Source: Glaciimonas sp. CA11.2 (GTDB lineage Bacteria > Pseudomonadota > Gammaproteobacteria > Burkholderiales > Burkholderiaceae_D). From it: 64,000 nucleotides of DNA. The stretch lies in assembly GCF_034314045.1 (NCBI RefSeq), contig NZ_JAVIWL010000001.1, positions 4,712,001-4,776,000 of the forward strand, written 5' to 3'. The notes below the pieces were generated by a model. It was not told the origin of the DNA. It saw nothing but the letters and a program-made list of their open reading frames with translations, and ran no database searches. Within the stretch, counting starts at the first letter, position 1. Every line of letters begins with the position of its first letter. The translations under genes were made by a program, and so were the position numbers. Of this stretch, positions 19,999 through 29,535 are shown one piece after another.

Positions 19999-21519
19999 AT
20001 GACGGCACTTTACGCAAGCGCAGAAATTCGCCGTATCGAACAAGCGGCTCAAACTGCGTTACCGGCCTATACGTTGATGCAGCGCGCCGGTCAGTCCGCT
20101 GCGGATGTTGCGCTGCGCTTATTAACGGGAAGTCCGCATAAAGCACGTATTCTCGTGCTGGTCGGCCCCGGTAATAACGGTGGCGACGCACTCGAGGCGG
20201 CGACGATCCTCACGCAGGCTGGTGCGGACGTTGTTGCGTTGTTGCAAGCTGAAGTCAACAAGTTACCGCCCGATGCGGCCAGCGCCCTTGCCCGCGCCAA
20301 TCGTGCCGGTGTCCACATGATGCCACCTGAACAGTTTGCCATTATCGACAGCATCGCCTGGACGCTGGTGATAGACGGATTGCTGGGAATAGGCCTGACC
20401 CGTCCGCTGGACGGCCCTTTACGCAGCTTAGTCGCGACCATTAATACGCTGTCTTGTTTAGTCCTGGCACTCGACGTACCAAGTGGACTCAATGCAGATA
20501 CCGGTATGGTGGTCGGTCCCGATGGGATCGCCATAGTTGCCGACCATACCGTCACCTTTATCGGCGATAAAACCGGATTACATACTGGCGATGGCCCTGA
20601 CTACGCCGGTCAGGTCACCGTTGCCGGACTCGGCCTGCCAGAAAACTCTTCGGTTCCGGCAAGATCATGGTTGAATTCAAGCGATCTATTCGCGCGTAAC
20701 CTGCAACCACGCGCACGGAACTCGCATAAAGGCAGCTTCGGTAGCGTCGCGGTAATTGGTGGTGCGGAAGGCATGGCTGGTGCGCCAATCCTTGCGGGAC
20801 GCGCTGCTGCCAAATCTGGCGCGGGTAAAGTATTTATCGGCTTTCTCGATGCTGCACCTGCCTACGATAGCGGTCAGCCAGAGTTAATGTGTCGCCGTGC
20901 GGCTGACCTTGACCTGACATCGGTGACATTAGTGGTCGGTACCGGACTTGGCGCATCCCAAACAGCACACGACTTGTTGGTAAAAACGTTAATGGCACCC
21001 GGCCACTTGCTGCTGGATGCGGATGCGTTGAATTTGATTGCCGTTGAGCCCGCATTACAGCAACTCGTGGCGCAACGGCGTCATTCAGGCCTTGCTACCG
21101 TCATGACACCTCATCCGTTGGAAGCAGCGCGACTACTTGGCATCAGTACCATTGAAATCCAATCCGACCGTTTGGCAGCAGCACGCAGATTGGCGCAGCA
21201 CTTCAATGCGGTAGTGGTGCTTAAAGGCGCAAGCAGCATCATTGCTCGGCCTGATGGTTCTGCTGTGATCAATCCGACTGGAAATCCGGCGTTAGCGACG
21301 GGCGGCAGCGGCGACGTATTATCTGGTATTTGCGGGGCTTTATTGGCGCAAGGTTGGTCTGACTGGTATGCAGCGCTCGGTGCTGTCTGGTTACATGGCA
21401 GCGCAGCGGATTTGCTGGTATCGCAAGGATGTGGGCCAATTGGCATAACTGCGGGGGAATTAATTCCTGCCGTGCGGAGCTTATTGAATGAACTGGTCGA
21501 TAGTCAGTCGGCCAGTTAA
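19999..21519 (+). CDS. nnr: Bifunctional NAD(P)H-hydrate epimerase / ADP-dependent dehydratase
   Basis: A 506-aa fused repair enzyme. The N-terminal YjeF epimerase domain (about 1-215) has GPGNNGGD (56-63) and DVPSGLNADTG. The C-terminal carbohydrate-kinase-like dehydratase (about 225-500) has the KGSFG entry, PHPLEAARLL and the nucleotide motif NPALATGGSGDVLSG. Together they convert both epimers of damaged hydrated NADH/NADPH back to the coenzyme. Full length and complete motifs. No operon partner is required. Confidence 0.95.
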   Translation: MTALYASAEIRRIEQAAQTALPAYTLMQRAGQSAADVALRLLTGSPHKARILVLVGPGNNGGDALEAATILTQAGADVVALLQAEVNKLPPDAASALARANRAGVHMMPPEQFAIIDSIAWTLVIDGLLGIGLTRPLDGPLRSLVATINTLSCLVLALDVPSGLNADTGMVVGPDGIAIVADHTVTFIGDKTGLHTGDGPDYAGQVTVAGLGLPENSSVPARSWLNSSDLFARNLQPRARNSHKGSFGSVAVIGGAEGMAGAPILAGRAAAKSGAGKVFIGFLDAAPAYDSGQPELMCRRAADLDLTSVTLVVGTGLGASQTAHDLLVKTLMAPGHLLLDADALNLIAVEPALQQLVAQRRHSGLATVMTPHPLEAARLLGISTIEIQSDRLAAARRLAQHFNAVVVLKGASSIIARPDGSAVINPTGNPALATGGSGDVLSGICGALLAQGWSDWYAALGAVWLHGSAADLLVSQGCGPIGITAGELIPAVRSLLNELVDSQSAS

Positions 21520-21577
21520 GAAAATCGCAGAATCGCATGCATATGTCCATGCATCTCAACGATGCAAAACGCAATGC

Positions 21578-21617
21578 AAAAAAAAATCGCAAACAGACTT
21601 AATAAGTCGGTTTGCGA
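21578..21617 (-). terminator. Intrinsic terminator for the ArsR-MFS-OYE operon
   Basis: Read on the minus strand, a 14-bp stem with one mismatch (TCGCAAAC and GTTTGCGA as outer arms, 21587-21617) is followed by nine T (the A run at 21578-21586). It lies about 115 bp after the Old Yellow Enzyme stop. Confidence 0.85.
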
Positions 21618-21732
21618 AATACATATCATGAACGTTTTTACTAAAACCAACTACCTCAATTCACCCTTCGCAGCACGGCCGGAAGCGCGGATCACGCCGA
21701 TCACGCAGCGTAGAGTGAATAGGCAGGTTAAC

Positions 21733-22806
21733 TTACGCTGCCAGCGCAGGATAGTCGGTATAACCTTCCAACGTTGCGGCATAGAAAGTTTCTGATTTTG
21801 GTGCATTCAATGGTGCGTCAAGTTTCAAACGACGCGGCAAGTCTGGGTTAGCGATAAACAACTGACCAAATGCAACAGCATCTGCCTCACCTTTTGTCAG
21901 TAGTTCTTCTGCCGCGGCTTTTGTAAGCTGTTGGTTGGCGATATATGTTCCACCGAAAGCTTGTTTAAGTTGCGGCCCCAGACGATTTGGCGTTTGCGGT
22001 TCACGTGCGCAGATAAACGCGATGCCACGTGCGCCTAATTCGCGCGCCACATAGCTAAACGTTTCCAGCGGATTAGCATCGCCCATCGAATGGGTGTCGC
22101 AAGCTGGTGCCAAATGCATGCCAACGCGTGCAGCACCCCAGACGCTGATACAAGCATCCGTAATTTCCAGCATCAAGCGTGCGCGATTTTCTAACGAACC
22201 GCCATACATATCGGTACGTTGATTGCTACCGCTTTGTAAAAATTGATCCAGAAGATAACCGTTCGCACCGTGAATTTCAACGCCGTCAAAGTTGGCAGCT
22301 TTAGCATTTTCAGCGCCCTTGCGGAAGGCTGCAACTACACCTGGGATTTCAGCAAGATCCAAAGCGCGCGGCGTGACAAAGTCACGTAACGGACGTAGCA
22401 GACTGACGTGGCCTTCGGCTGCAATCGCACTTGGCCCAACCGGCAATTCACCATTCAACAAGCTTGGGTCCGAGATACGACCAACATGCCACAATTGCAG
22501 GATGATACGACCACCAGCAGCGTGCACGGCCGAAGTTACGTTTTTCCATCCGGCGACTTGCTCTTCAGACCAAATACCTGGCGTATCAACATAGCCGACA
22601 CCCTGTGGTGTCACGGCAGTCGCTTCACTGATGATCAGTCCTGCTGAAGCGCGCTGAACGTAATACTCAGTCATCAAAGCGTTCGGTACGCGACCTTCGC
22701 CGATGGCACGCGAGCGCGTCAGTGGTGCCATGATGATACGGTTAGAAAGTTGGATATCGCCAATTTTGATAGGATCAAATAATGTAGTCATGGTATGCGT
22801 AGTCAT
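21733..22806 (-). CDS. nemA: Old Yellow Enzyme family ene-reductase (NemA-like)
   Basis: A 357-aa FMN-binding TIM barrel that reduces activated C=C bonds, nitro groups and N-ethylmaleimide with NAD(P)H. Visible: MAPLTRSRA near the N-terminus, the HGANGYLLDQFLQSGSNQRTD stretch holding the substrate-binding His/Asn pair, and YGGSLENR phosphate contacts. It is the last gene of an operon with an ArsR regulator and an MFS exporter, so it probably detoxifies the compound that the regulator senses. Either of two ATGs (22806 or 22791) could start it. Confidence 0.92.
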   Translation of the reverse strand: MTTHTMTTLFDPIKIGDIQLSNRIIMAPLTRSRAIGEGRVPNALMTEYYVQRASAGLIISEATAVTPQGVGYVDTPGIWSEEQVAGWKNVTSAVHAAGGRIILQLWHVGRISDPSLLNGELPVGPSAIAAEGHVSLLRPLRDFVTPRALDLAEIPGVVAAFRKGAENAKAANFDGVEIHGANGYLLDQFLQSGSNQRTDMYGGSLENRARLMLEITDACISVWGAARVGMHLAPACDTHSMGDANPLETFSYVARELGARGIAFICAREPQTPNRLGPQLKQAFGGTYIANQQLTKAAAEELLTKGEADAVAFGQLFIANPDLPRRLKLDAPLNAPKSETFYAATLEGYTDYPALAA

Positions 22807-22960
22807 TTCAATAAAAAAGTAAATAGAAAAATCAAAGTGGTAAAAGTCAAAATTTAAAAAGCCAAAAGTAAATTTTTAAGCGCAGAACTCCTATGCGCAA
22901 AACATAAAGCGCAAATAACCTCCTGATACTTAAGGAAAAAAATACTTCAAAAAAATGGGG

Positions 22961-24148
22961 TCAGCCCATCGCTGGAGAAACTATTTTGGTCGTTGTGACC
23001 GATTTTTCTGTTTTAGCTAAACGAATTGATAACTGCATCGCCAATACTGCGACCAAGGCAAGTGCACCCGCCGCGATCGGTATTGCTTGCAATCCAAGGC
23101 CATGCGCGATCACCATTCCGCCAACCCACGCACCGAGTGCGTTACCAACGTTAAAAGCGCCAATGTTCAGTGTGGCCACCAAATTTGGCGCAGCCTTACC
23201 AAAAATCATGACATTGATCTGAAGCCCAGGAACCGCTGCAAAAGCGACCATTGCCCATATGAACAAATTCACTTCTGCCGGTATCAGCGCCACGCTAGTC
23301 CACCTGATCGTCGCAGTCGCCAAAGCCAACAGCATAAAAATAGCGGTCAACGATGCGCCCAAACGCCAATCAGCCAATCGACCGCCGAGGTAATTGCCCA
23401 GCGTCAAACCGAGACCGATCAAAAACAACGTCCAGGTCACGCCACGTGGCGTCACTTGCGTTACCTGCTCAAGTAATGGTGCGACGTAGGTAAATAACGC
23501 AAACATCGCTGCCGAAAAAAACGTCGTTGTCGCCAGCGCTGCCCAAATACCGGCGCTGCCCAATTGTTTGAATTCGCTACGCAGATCAGTTTTTTTCTCA
23601 TCTTTTTGCGAAGGCAGGATGCGCGCCAAACCAACGAACGCCAGCACGCCCAATACTGCCACAGCCCAAAATGGTGTGCGCCAACCGGCAAACTGACCGA
23701 GTGCGGTACCCAACGGCACACCCAACACATTGGCCAGGGTCAATCCGGTAAACATCAATGCCACGGCAGATGCTTTACGATTTTCTGGCACCAGACTGGC
23801 GGCAACGACTGAGCCAATACCGAAGAAAGCACCATGACAAAGCGCCGTCACCACCCGTGCAAACATCAAAAAGCCGTAATCGGCAGCCACCGCACACATC
23901 AGATTGCCAACAATAAATACGCCCATCAATATCAGCAATGCGCGTTTACGTGGCAACGCGGCAGTCGCCACGGCCATAATCGGTGCGCCGATCGCGACGC
24001 CCAGCGCATATCCACTAATTAACCAACCCGCGCTTGGAAGCGATACAGCAAGGCTACGCGCGACGTCCGGTAACAAACCCATGATGACAAATTCAGTGGT
24101 TCCGATGGCAAAAGCGCTAAGCGCCAACACAAGTAGAGCTAAAGGCAT
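22961..24148 (-). CDS. MFS drug/sugar efflux transporter (AraJ/YdhP type, DHA1)
   Basis: 395 aa with 12 predicted membrane helices. The opening LALSAFAIGTTEFVIMGLLPDVA is the signature of the AraJ/YdhP/CmlA branch. The motif GAPIMAVATAALPRKRAL follows in loop 2-3. Proton-driven export of small toxic molecules is the family role. It lies between an ArsR-type repressor (149 bp upstream) and an ene-reductase (154 bp downstream), all minus strand. Confidence 0.88.
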   Translation of the reverse strand: MPLALLVLALSAFAIGTTEFVIMGLLPDVARSLAVSLPSAGWLISGYALGVAIGAPIMAVATAALPRKRALLILMGVFIVGNLMCAVAADYGFLMFARVVTALCHGAFFGIGSVVAASLVPENRKASAVALMFTGLTLANVLGVPLGTALGQFAGWRTPFWAVAVLGVLAFVGLARILPSQKDEKKTDLRSEFKQLGSAGIWAALATTTFFSAAMFALFTYVAPLLEQVTQVTPRGVTWTLFLIGLGLTLGNYLGGRLADWRLGASLTAIFMLLALATATIRWTSVALIPAEVNLFIWAMVAFAAVPGLQINVMIFGKAAPNLVATLNIGAFNVGNALGAWVGGMVIAHGLGLQAIPIAAGALALVAVLAMQLSIRLAKTEKSVTTTKIVSPAMG

Positions 24149-24296
24149 GACAAATCTTTACAAAAATGGATAGAACGATTCAACAGCATTTTGGGCGGAA
24201 GCCAAGTTACGGCATCTCTATCGATATCCACTAATGTGGTCCCGATACCAAACCCTGACAAAGGTACTTAACCCTGGTTGTTACGGGAAATACCTA

Positions 24297-24593
24297 TCAG
24301 AGATCGCCATTCATATGTGCAAGAAAACCTTGAATGGTGTCTTCGTTGCGTCGATAAAAAACCCATTGCCCGACCCGCTTTGTGGTCACCAGTTCGGCCC
24401 GCTGCAAGGTGGCTAAATGCGCTGAAACGGTTGATTGCGACAATCCTGTGCGCTTATCAATCAAACCGCAGCACACGCCGATATCGAGCGGATATTCCTG
24501 CTCAGAAAAATACTCTCCGGGCGTTTTAAGCCACTGCAGTATTTGGCGTCTAACTGGATTAGCCAGCGCTTTATGTATAAGGTCGAAGTTCAT
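24297..24593 (-). CDS. ArsR-family transcriptional regulator with vicinal cysteines
   Basis: A 98-aa winged-helix repressor. LANPVRRQILQWL opens the domain; LSQSTVSAHLATLQRAELV is the recognition helix region, and VGQWVFYRR is the wing. Two adjacent cysteines, C41-C42 in DIGVCCGLID, lie in the helix before the recognition helix, a place where thiols in this fold can bind metalloids or react with electrophiles. It heads an operon with an MFS pump and an ene-reductase, hinting at control by an electrophile (inference). Related to the ArsR regulators that precede ydhP-like pumps. Confidence 0.85.
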   Translation of the reverse strand: MNFDLIHKALANPVRRQILQWLKTPGEYFSEQEYPLDIGVCCGLIDKRTGLSQSTVSAHLATLQRAELVTTKRVGQWVFYRRNEDTIQGFLAHMNGDL

Positions 24594-24654
24594 CTTTTTG
24601 GCCGAGACACGTATTTCGTTTTTAATAGAATTAAATATTGGGATTTTCAGAACT

Positions 24655-24670
24655 TAATATCGCTATATTA
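24655..24670 (-). promoter_or_regulatory. Candidate ArsR operator
   Basis: A perfect 6-bp inverted repeat (TAATAT, 4-bp spacer, ATATTA) 62 bp upstream of the ArsR gene in an AT-rich promoter stretch. Position and AT-richness suit an ArsR site; unproven. Confidence 0.3.
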
Positions 24671-24885
24671 CGATACATTCAAAAAGTCCGCTCGGCGTCT
24701 GCCAAAATGCTTGTTTAAATTATTGAAAAAAAAAGAGTCCAAGCCACGTGCAGGCACGAGAAATTAAGACGTAAGCAGCCTTACAGCAAGAAACTAACCG
24801 CAGCTACCACTTCATGAGCCGAACCATATCGCCTCATAGAGGTAGCTTGCAGTCAAATGGGATCAATACAGTACGGGACAACCAT

Positions 24886-25167
24886 TTACTCGGTTACTTT
24901 TACCCCCTTCCAAAACGCTACGCGTCCGCGAATTTCCTTTGCGGCATCCTTCGGTTCTGGGTAGTACCACACTGCATCAGGATTCATTTTTCCGCCTACT
25001 TCCAGAGTGTAATAATTCGCAGTGCCCTTCCAGTGGCAATTTGAGGTTGTTTCGCTGGGTTTCAACAAGTCGGAATCAATCGACGTGCGTGGAAAATAAT
25101 GATTCCCTTCAACAACAACGGTATCGTCAGACTCCGCAATAACCATGTCATTCCAAATAGCTTTCAT
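24886..25167 (-). CDS. DUF427 domain protein
   Basis: A 93-aa single-domain protein. MKAIWNDMVIAESDDTVVVEGNHYFP, the central CHWKGTANYYTLEV and the closing VAFWKGVKV are the DUF427 hallmark. The family is widespread, folds as a small beta barrel, and has no agreed function. Start ATG 25167 has a good GGAG ribosome site (TCAAGGAGAAAA). Monocistronic. Confidence 0.9.
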   Translation of the reverse strand: MKAIWNDMVIAESDDTVVVEGNHYFPRTSIDSDLLKPSETTSNCHWKGTANYYTLEVGGKMNPDAVWYYPEPKDAAKEIRGRVAFWKGVKVTE

Positions 25168-25839
25168 TTTTTCTCCTTGATGTGGTTGGCGCTAAGAGAG
25201 ACTAGCGTTTTCGCCAGATTGGCGAGCGTAAAAAAGATCGCGTTGATAGATCACAATAAACTATCAATACGGTGATTAATAAATTGACTGATGTGCGCGT
25301 TAATACTATTGCAATAAAAAACCGTTTTAATCAAGCAATAGCAAGCTATCGCTCTATTGCTCTATCGCACCATATCGCGACATGTCGCCCTGTAGAGTCA
25401 TCCACACTTAAGGGTGATTGTTCGTCAAACTGAACTGCTCTGGTCCAGGCAAGTTTGTAAAGTGAAGCAGAAATGCGTAACTTAAACGAGGCGTCAACAT
25501 GTGTGGCTTAACATTTGTTTGAGTTCGCCTCCCATTTTGCAGATTTTTTTAGCATTTTCACCACCATGTCATCAGAATGCCATATTCGGTTGGTAACGTG
25601 CCGGGGTGCGTAAAAAAATATATCATATCGATCTAAAACAGCTTTGAAAACTATGTCAAACGTATACCTAACATTGCCTGAGCATTGCTTGAACTTTATA
25701 GTCATCTCCCGACAAATTTAACATAGTCACCGGGCCATTTGCCCTTGAGGAAGGAAAAGGTATTAGACAGAACGCGAAATATCACCGCCGCGCTCAACCT
25801 TTACGACATTTATCACTTAGGTAATCAGGAATTCCAGGT
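25168..25839. other. Intergenic region before the ABC transporter
   Basis: 672 bp. The 65-aa minus frame at 25508-25705 is not supported (its start directly abuts a GGGAG with no spacing and it matches no family). Several CTATCG/CTATTGC repeats occur around 25340-25385. No riboswitch was recognised. Confidence 0.4.
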
Positions 25840-27573
25840 ATGACTTCAAACGTTCACGCATTACCTTTGTCAAAAAGACTCACCCCTAATCGTTGGGACT
25901 TTCTGGTTTTTCCGTTGGTTATAGGCATCATTGCCTTTAGCGGTATCGGCGTCAAAGATACCCTCGCCCCGCTCTCAAGTCTAACTGCAAACGTCGTCAC
26001 GCTAGACCCGCACAATTTGCCTGAATATGCCTTGCGCACAACTTTGCGTATGTTGGCCGCGATGGTTGCATCGCTGATTTTCACCCTTGTTTATGCGACT
26101 GTTGCCGCCAAGAGCAAGCGTGCCGAGAAAATTTTGATTCCGGCACTAGATGTATTGCAATCCGTACCGGTGCTTGGCTATATCTCGTTCACCGTGACAT
26201 TTTTCATTGCACTTTTCCCTGGGCGCGTTATTGGTGCCGAACTGGCGGCGATTTTTGCCATTTTCACCAGTCAGGCATGGAACATGACATTCAGCTTTTA
26301 TCAGTCATTGACTACCGTTCCTGATGATTTACAGGAAGTTTCGCGAAGCTTTCATCTTTCTGGCTGGCAACGTTTTTGGAAACTGGAAGTCCCCTTCGCG
26401 ATCCCGGGCCTGATCTGGAACATGATGATGAGTATGTCCGGCGGCTGGTTTTTCGTCGTGGCAGCTGAGGCGATTACGGTCGGGAATAAAAGCATTACGT
26501 TACCCGGGGTCGGTTCATATCTGGCGCTGGCGATCAGCGAGCACAATCTAGGTGCGGTCGGATGGGTCATCGTCGTCATGACCGCCGTCATTATTTGTTA
26601 TGACCAGTTACTCTTCAGACCACTCGTGGCATGGGCGGACAAATTTCGTATGGAAAATACGACAGCGCAATTTTCGCCCTCGTCATGGCTTCTTAATCTG
26701 ATCCAGCGGACGCGTCTGATTCAAGCGATATTATCGCCATTCAGCATGCTGTTTCGCCGCATTATCACGGCACCTTTACGCTTCAACCAAAGCAAAACGA
26801 AGCCAAAGAAAACCAACGATGTATCAAATAAGCTAGTCGATTTTGCATGGAACGCGACGCTCTTGGTATTGGGTTGCTGGGTAATGTGGCGCGTAATCGC
26901 CTTTATCGGATCAGAAGTAAGTATCGGCGAAGTCGGTACCGTCCTTTTACTGGGCTTCTACACGTTACTGCGCGTGATGCTGCTGATTGCTATTGCCTCC
27001 GTGATATGGGTACCGCTCGGCGTGCTGATTGGCTTACGTCCGCGTCTGGCTGAAAAAATTCAGCCCTTGGCGCAGTTTTTGGCGGCTTTTCCAGCCAATC
27101 TGTTATTTCCCGTATTTGTCATTCTGATTGTTCGCTTCAATGGCAATCCCGACATTTGGTTAAGTCCCTTAATCGTGCTGGGTACGCAGTGGTACATCTT
27201 GTTTAATGTAATTGCTGGCGCAATGGCGTATCCCAACGATTATCGTGAGGTCTCGGCGAATTTCAAAATCCGCGGTTGGCAATGGTGGCGTAAAGCGATG
27301 TTGCCAGGTATTTTCCCTTACTACGTGACGGGCGCCATTACAGCGTCTGGTGGTGCATGGAACGCCAGTATTGTGTCTGAATCAGTATCTTGGGGCGATA
27401 CCAAACTCAACGCCCACGGCCTTGGCTCTTATATTGCGCAGTACACCGCTGCTGGTGATTTTCCCCGCATCATCCTGGGAATTGTTGTGATGTCGTTATT
27501 TGTGGTGTTATTCAATCGCCTGCTTTGGCGACCGATGTATCACTATGCAAATAACAAACTGAACGCCACTTAG
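25840..27573 (+). CDS. ABC transporter permease, two fused BPD domains (NitT/TauT-like)
   Basis: 577 aa, made of two homologous inner-membrane permease halves (about 60-270 and 365-570), each with an EAA-type cytoplasmic loop (DDLQEVSRSFHLSGWQRFWKLEVPFAIPG and YPNDYREVSANFKIRGWQWW.KAMLPGIFPY, shown in parts). Sequence is of the nitrate/sulfonate/taurine branch, but permeases of that branch are normally single-domain homodimers. The ATPase gene follows 36 bp later. There is no periplasmic binding protein gene next to them. Substrate unknown. Confidence 0.85.
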   Translation: MTSNVHALPLSKRLTPNRWDFLVFPLVIGIIAFSGIGVKDTLAPLSSLTANVVTLDPHNLPEYALRTTLRMLAAMVASLIFTLVYATVAAKSKRAEKILIPALDVLQSVPVLGYISFTVTFFIALFPGRVIGAELAAIFAIFTSQAWNMTFSFYQSLTTVPDDLQEVSRSFHLSGWQRFWKLEVPFAIPGLIWNMMMSMSGGWFFVVAAEAITVGNKSITLPGVGSYLALAISEHNLGAVGWVIVVMTAVIICYDQLLFRPLVAWADKFRMENTTAQFSPSSWLLNLIQRTRLIQAILSPFSMLFRRIITAPLRFNQSKTKPKKTNDVSNKLVDFAWNATLLVLGCWVMWRVIAFIGSEVSIGEVGTVLLLGFYTLLRVMLLIAIASVIWVPLGVLIGLRPRLAEKIQPLAQFLAAFPANLLFPVFVILIVRFNGNPDIWLSPLIVLGTQWYILFNVIAGAMAYPNDYREVSANFKIRGWQWWRKAMLPGIFPYYVTGAITASGGAWNASIVSESVSWGDTKLNAHGLGSYIAQYTAAGDFPRIILGIVVMSLFVVLFNRLLWRPMYHYANNKLNAT

Positions 27574-27609
27574 GACTTCATAGAATTCAAAGATTGATCA
27601 AGGATTACG

Positions 27610-28911
27610 ATGCAAAAAATAACTGAAAACGAAATACTTAACGTCAATCATGTGCGCCGTGGTTTTGCCAAGGCGCAAGGCGAGCTCTTAGTTCTTGATG
27701 ATGTCAGTTTGACGTTGCATGAAGGCGAAATCGTTGGCCTGCTAGGGCGTTCAGGCTGCGGAAAATCATCTTTGTTGCGCATCATCGCCGGATTGATTCA
27801 ACCCACTGGCGGCGACGTCAGCTACCGTGGCCATCCAGTAAATGGACCTGCCGATGGTGTCGCAATGGTATTTCAGACTTTCGCGCTCTTTCCGTGGTTG
27901 ACCGTTTTAGACAACGTTGAAGCAGGTCTCGAGGCGCTTGGCACACCGCCTGCCGAACGCCGGAAACGTGCGTTGGCAGCGATTGACCTGATCGGTCTCG
28001 ATGGTTTTGAAAATGCCTATCCGCGTGAGCTTTCCGGCGGGATGCGGCAGCGAGTTGGTTTTGCCAGAGCGCTAGTGGTTGACCCGACTTTATTATTGAT
28101 GGATGAGCCTTTTTCTGCACTCGATGTATTGACCGCCGAGACGTTGCGCACCGACCTGCTCGATCTATGGAACGACGGCAGATTGCCGATCAAATCCATC
28201 TTGATCGTCACCCACAACATCGAAGAAGCGGTGTTCATGTGTGATCGCATTCTGGTTCTCTCGTCCAATCCCGGTCGTATCATTGCAGAGATCAAGGTCC
28301 CCTTCCCGCATCCGCGCAACCGATTAGATCCTGCGTTCCGGCAACTGGTGGATGATATCTACGCCAAGATGACAGCCAGATTGCAGCCAGTGTCGAACCG
28401 CAGCAATCCCGGTCTGGAACTCGCCAGCCGCCTTAATCCGGTATCGACCAACTCAATGGCAGGTTTGTTAGAAACCGTGGCTGCCGCGCCGTATAACGGA
28501 CGCGCAGATATGCCGGATATTTCCGCACGTCTTCACCTGGAGATCGACGATCTTTTCCCCGTCGCCGAAGTCCTGCACTATTTGGGGTTCGCGGAAATGA
28601 CGGAAGGTGACATCACACTCACGACGTTAGGTCTGGAGTTTGCCGATCATGGCGTGCAACAACGTAAACAAGTCTTCGCACAGCAACTGCTGCGCCAGGT
28701 ACCATTGGCAGCCCGAATCAAGGCAATATTGCAGGAAAGGCCAAACCAACGCGCCCCGCGTGCCCGCTTCCAGCAAGAATTGGAAGACCATTTAAGCGAC
28801 GATGCTGCAGAAGAAACAATCGACGCGATTATTCGCTGGGGTCGTTACGCTGAAATTTTTTCATACGACGATAAAAGAGAAATCTTCAGCCTGGAAGACA
28901 TCGCAAGTTAG
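27610..28911 (+). CDS. ABC transporter ATPase with C-terminal AAA-associated domain
   Basis: 433 aa. The N-terminal 260 residues are an ABC ATPase of the NitT/TauT type: Walker A GRSGCGKS (46-53), Q-loop VFQTFALFPW, signature LSGGMRQRV and Walker B LLLMDEPFSALD. Residues ~290-430 are an extra helical domain of the AAA-associated C-terminal type (winged-helix-like), ending in EEETIDAIIRWGRYAEIF-like sequence. That tail often marks regulated importers. Together with the fused permease it forms a complete membrane unit without a binding protein. Confidence 0.87.
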   Translation: MQKITENEILNVNHVRRGFAKAQGELLVLDDVSLTLHEGEIVGLLGRSGCGKSSLLRIIAGLIQPTGGDVSYRGHPVNGPADGVAMVFQTFALFPWLTVLDNVEAGLEALGTPPAERRKRALAAIDLIGLDGFENAYPRELSGGMRQRVGFARALVVDPTLLLMDEPFSALDVLTAETLRTDLLDLWNDGRLPIKSILIVTHNIEEAVFMCDRILVLSSNPGRIIAEIKVPFPHPRNRLDPAFRQLVDDIYAKMTARLQPVSNRSNPGLELASRLNPVSTNSMAGLLETVAAAPYNGRADMPDISARLHLEIDDLFPVAEVLHYLGFAEMTEGDITLTTLGLEFADHGVQQRKQVFAQQLLRQVPLAARIKAILQERPNQRAPRARFQQELEDHLSDDAAEETIDAIIRWGRYAEIFSYDDKREIFSLEDIAS

Positions 28912-28946
28912 CCAAACCACGAGCGATCAGCTTCAATGGAAATTCC

Positions 28947-28972
28947 AAAAGCCCGAATCTCGAGCTTTTTTT
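28947..28972 (+). terminator. Intrinsic terminator of the ABC transporter operon
   Basis: Stem AAAAGC-x-CGA with a 3-nt loop pairing TCG-x-GCTTTT, followed by T; 35 bp after the ATPase stop. Confidence 0.75.
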
Positions 28973-29015
28973 CACGTCAGCCCCGCGGGTATTTACGAGG
29001 CTTTACCCCTTGCCA

Positions 29016-29348
29016 TCATCTTGAGTAAGAACCTGGCTTAATAGAAGAAGTTACTCCCAACATGCGCCTTGATATTGCAGATAACGTTGTCCAAAAACGC
29101 AAAACTAGGGAAGATGGCTTGGTGACGTATAGCAAGGCGGGTTGGCGGGCATGTATAGAATACCAACCAGAGCGCGGCGCAATCCACTCACCGCTTCCGT
29201 CCAGCCCCATTTCTTCTTTCCATCCATAGCAATCCATTTGCATATTATTGACCGTCACGCATACATTCCCCTCCCGTAAAATCACGCCAGTGCCGGAGCT
29301 GGCGTAAAAAGTGGTTGTTTGTCCTGTCATCAATTTGCAAGTTTCCAT
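29016..29348 (-). CDS. DUF2917-like small protein
   Basis: 110 aa from the ATG at 29348 (the frame is open to 29459). The sequence METCKLMTGQTTTFYASSG, GTGVILREGNVCVTV and a later DGSGEWIAP... LPARSGWYSIHA-like pattern resembles DUF2917, a small cupin-like beta protein of unknown role that in Burkholderiales is commonly encoded beside a MocR-type regulator. Such a regulator lies directly divergent here. No good ribosome site was seen for either start, so the N-terminus is uncertain. Confidence 0.5.
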   Translation of the reverse strand: METCKLMTGQTTTFYASSGTGVILREGNVCVTVNNMQMDCYGWKEEMGLDGSGEWIAPRSGWYSIHARQPALLYVTKPSSLVLRFWTTLSAISRRMLGVTSSIKPGSYSR

Positions 29349-29535
29349 GGCGGTGGCGCATAAGCAGCGCAGACGTTGTTGAGTGATATTGCAGAATAAG
29401 CCGCCAGCAACGGTAGCGAAATAGACAGCCCCACACAATCTGTATCGCATCACATGCAAATTGAATCATCTGTTATGGTTTGGTTTCATCCCTTCTGTCT
29501 ATATACGCCCACGAACATCCGTAGGATCATCACGC

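Noticed and set aside
25508..25705. 65-aa minus ORF
   Set aside because: Start abuts GGGAG without spacing; composition resembles intergenic DNA.
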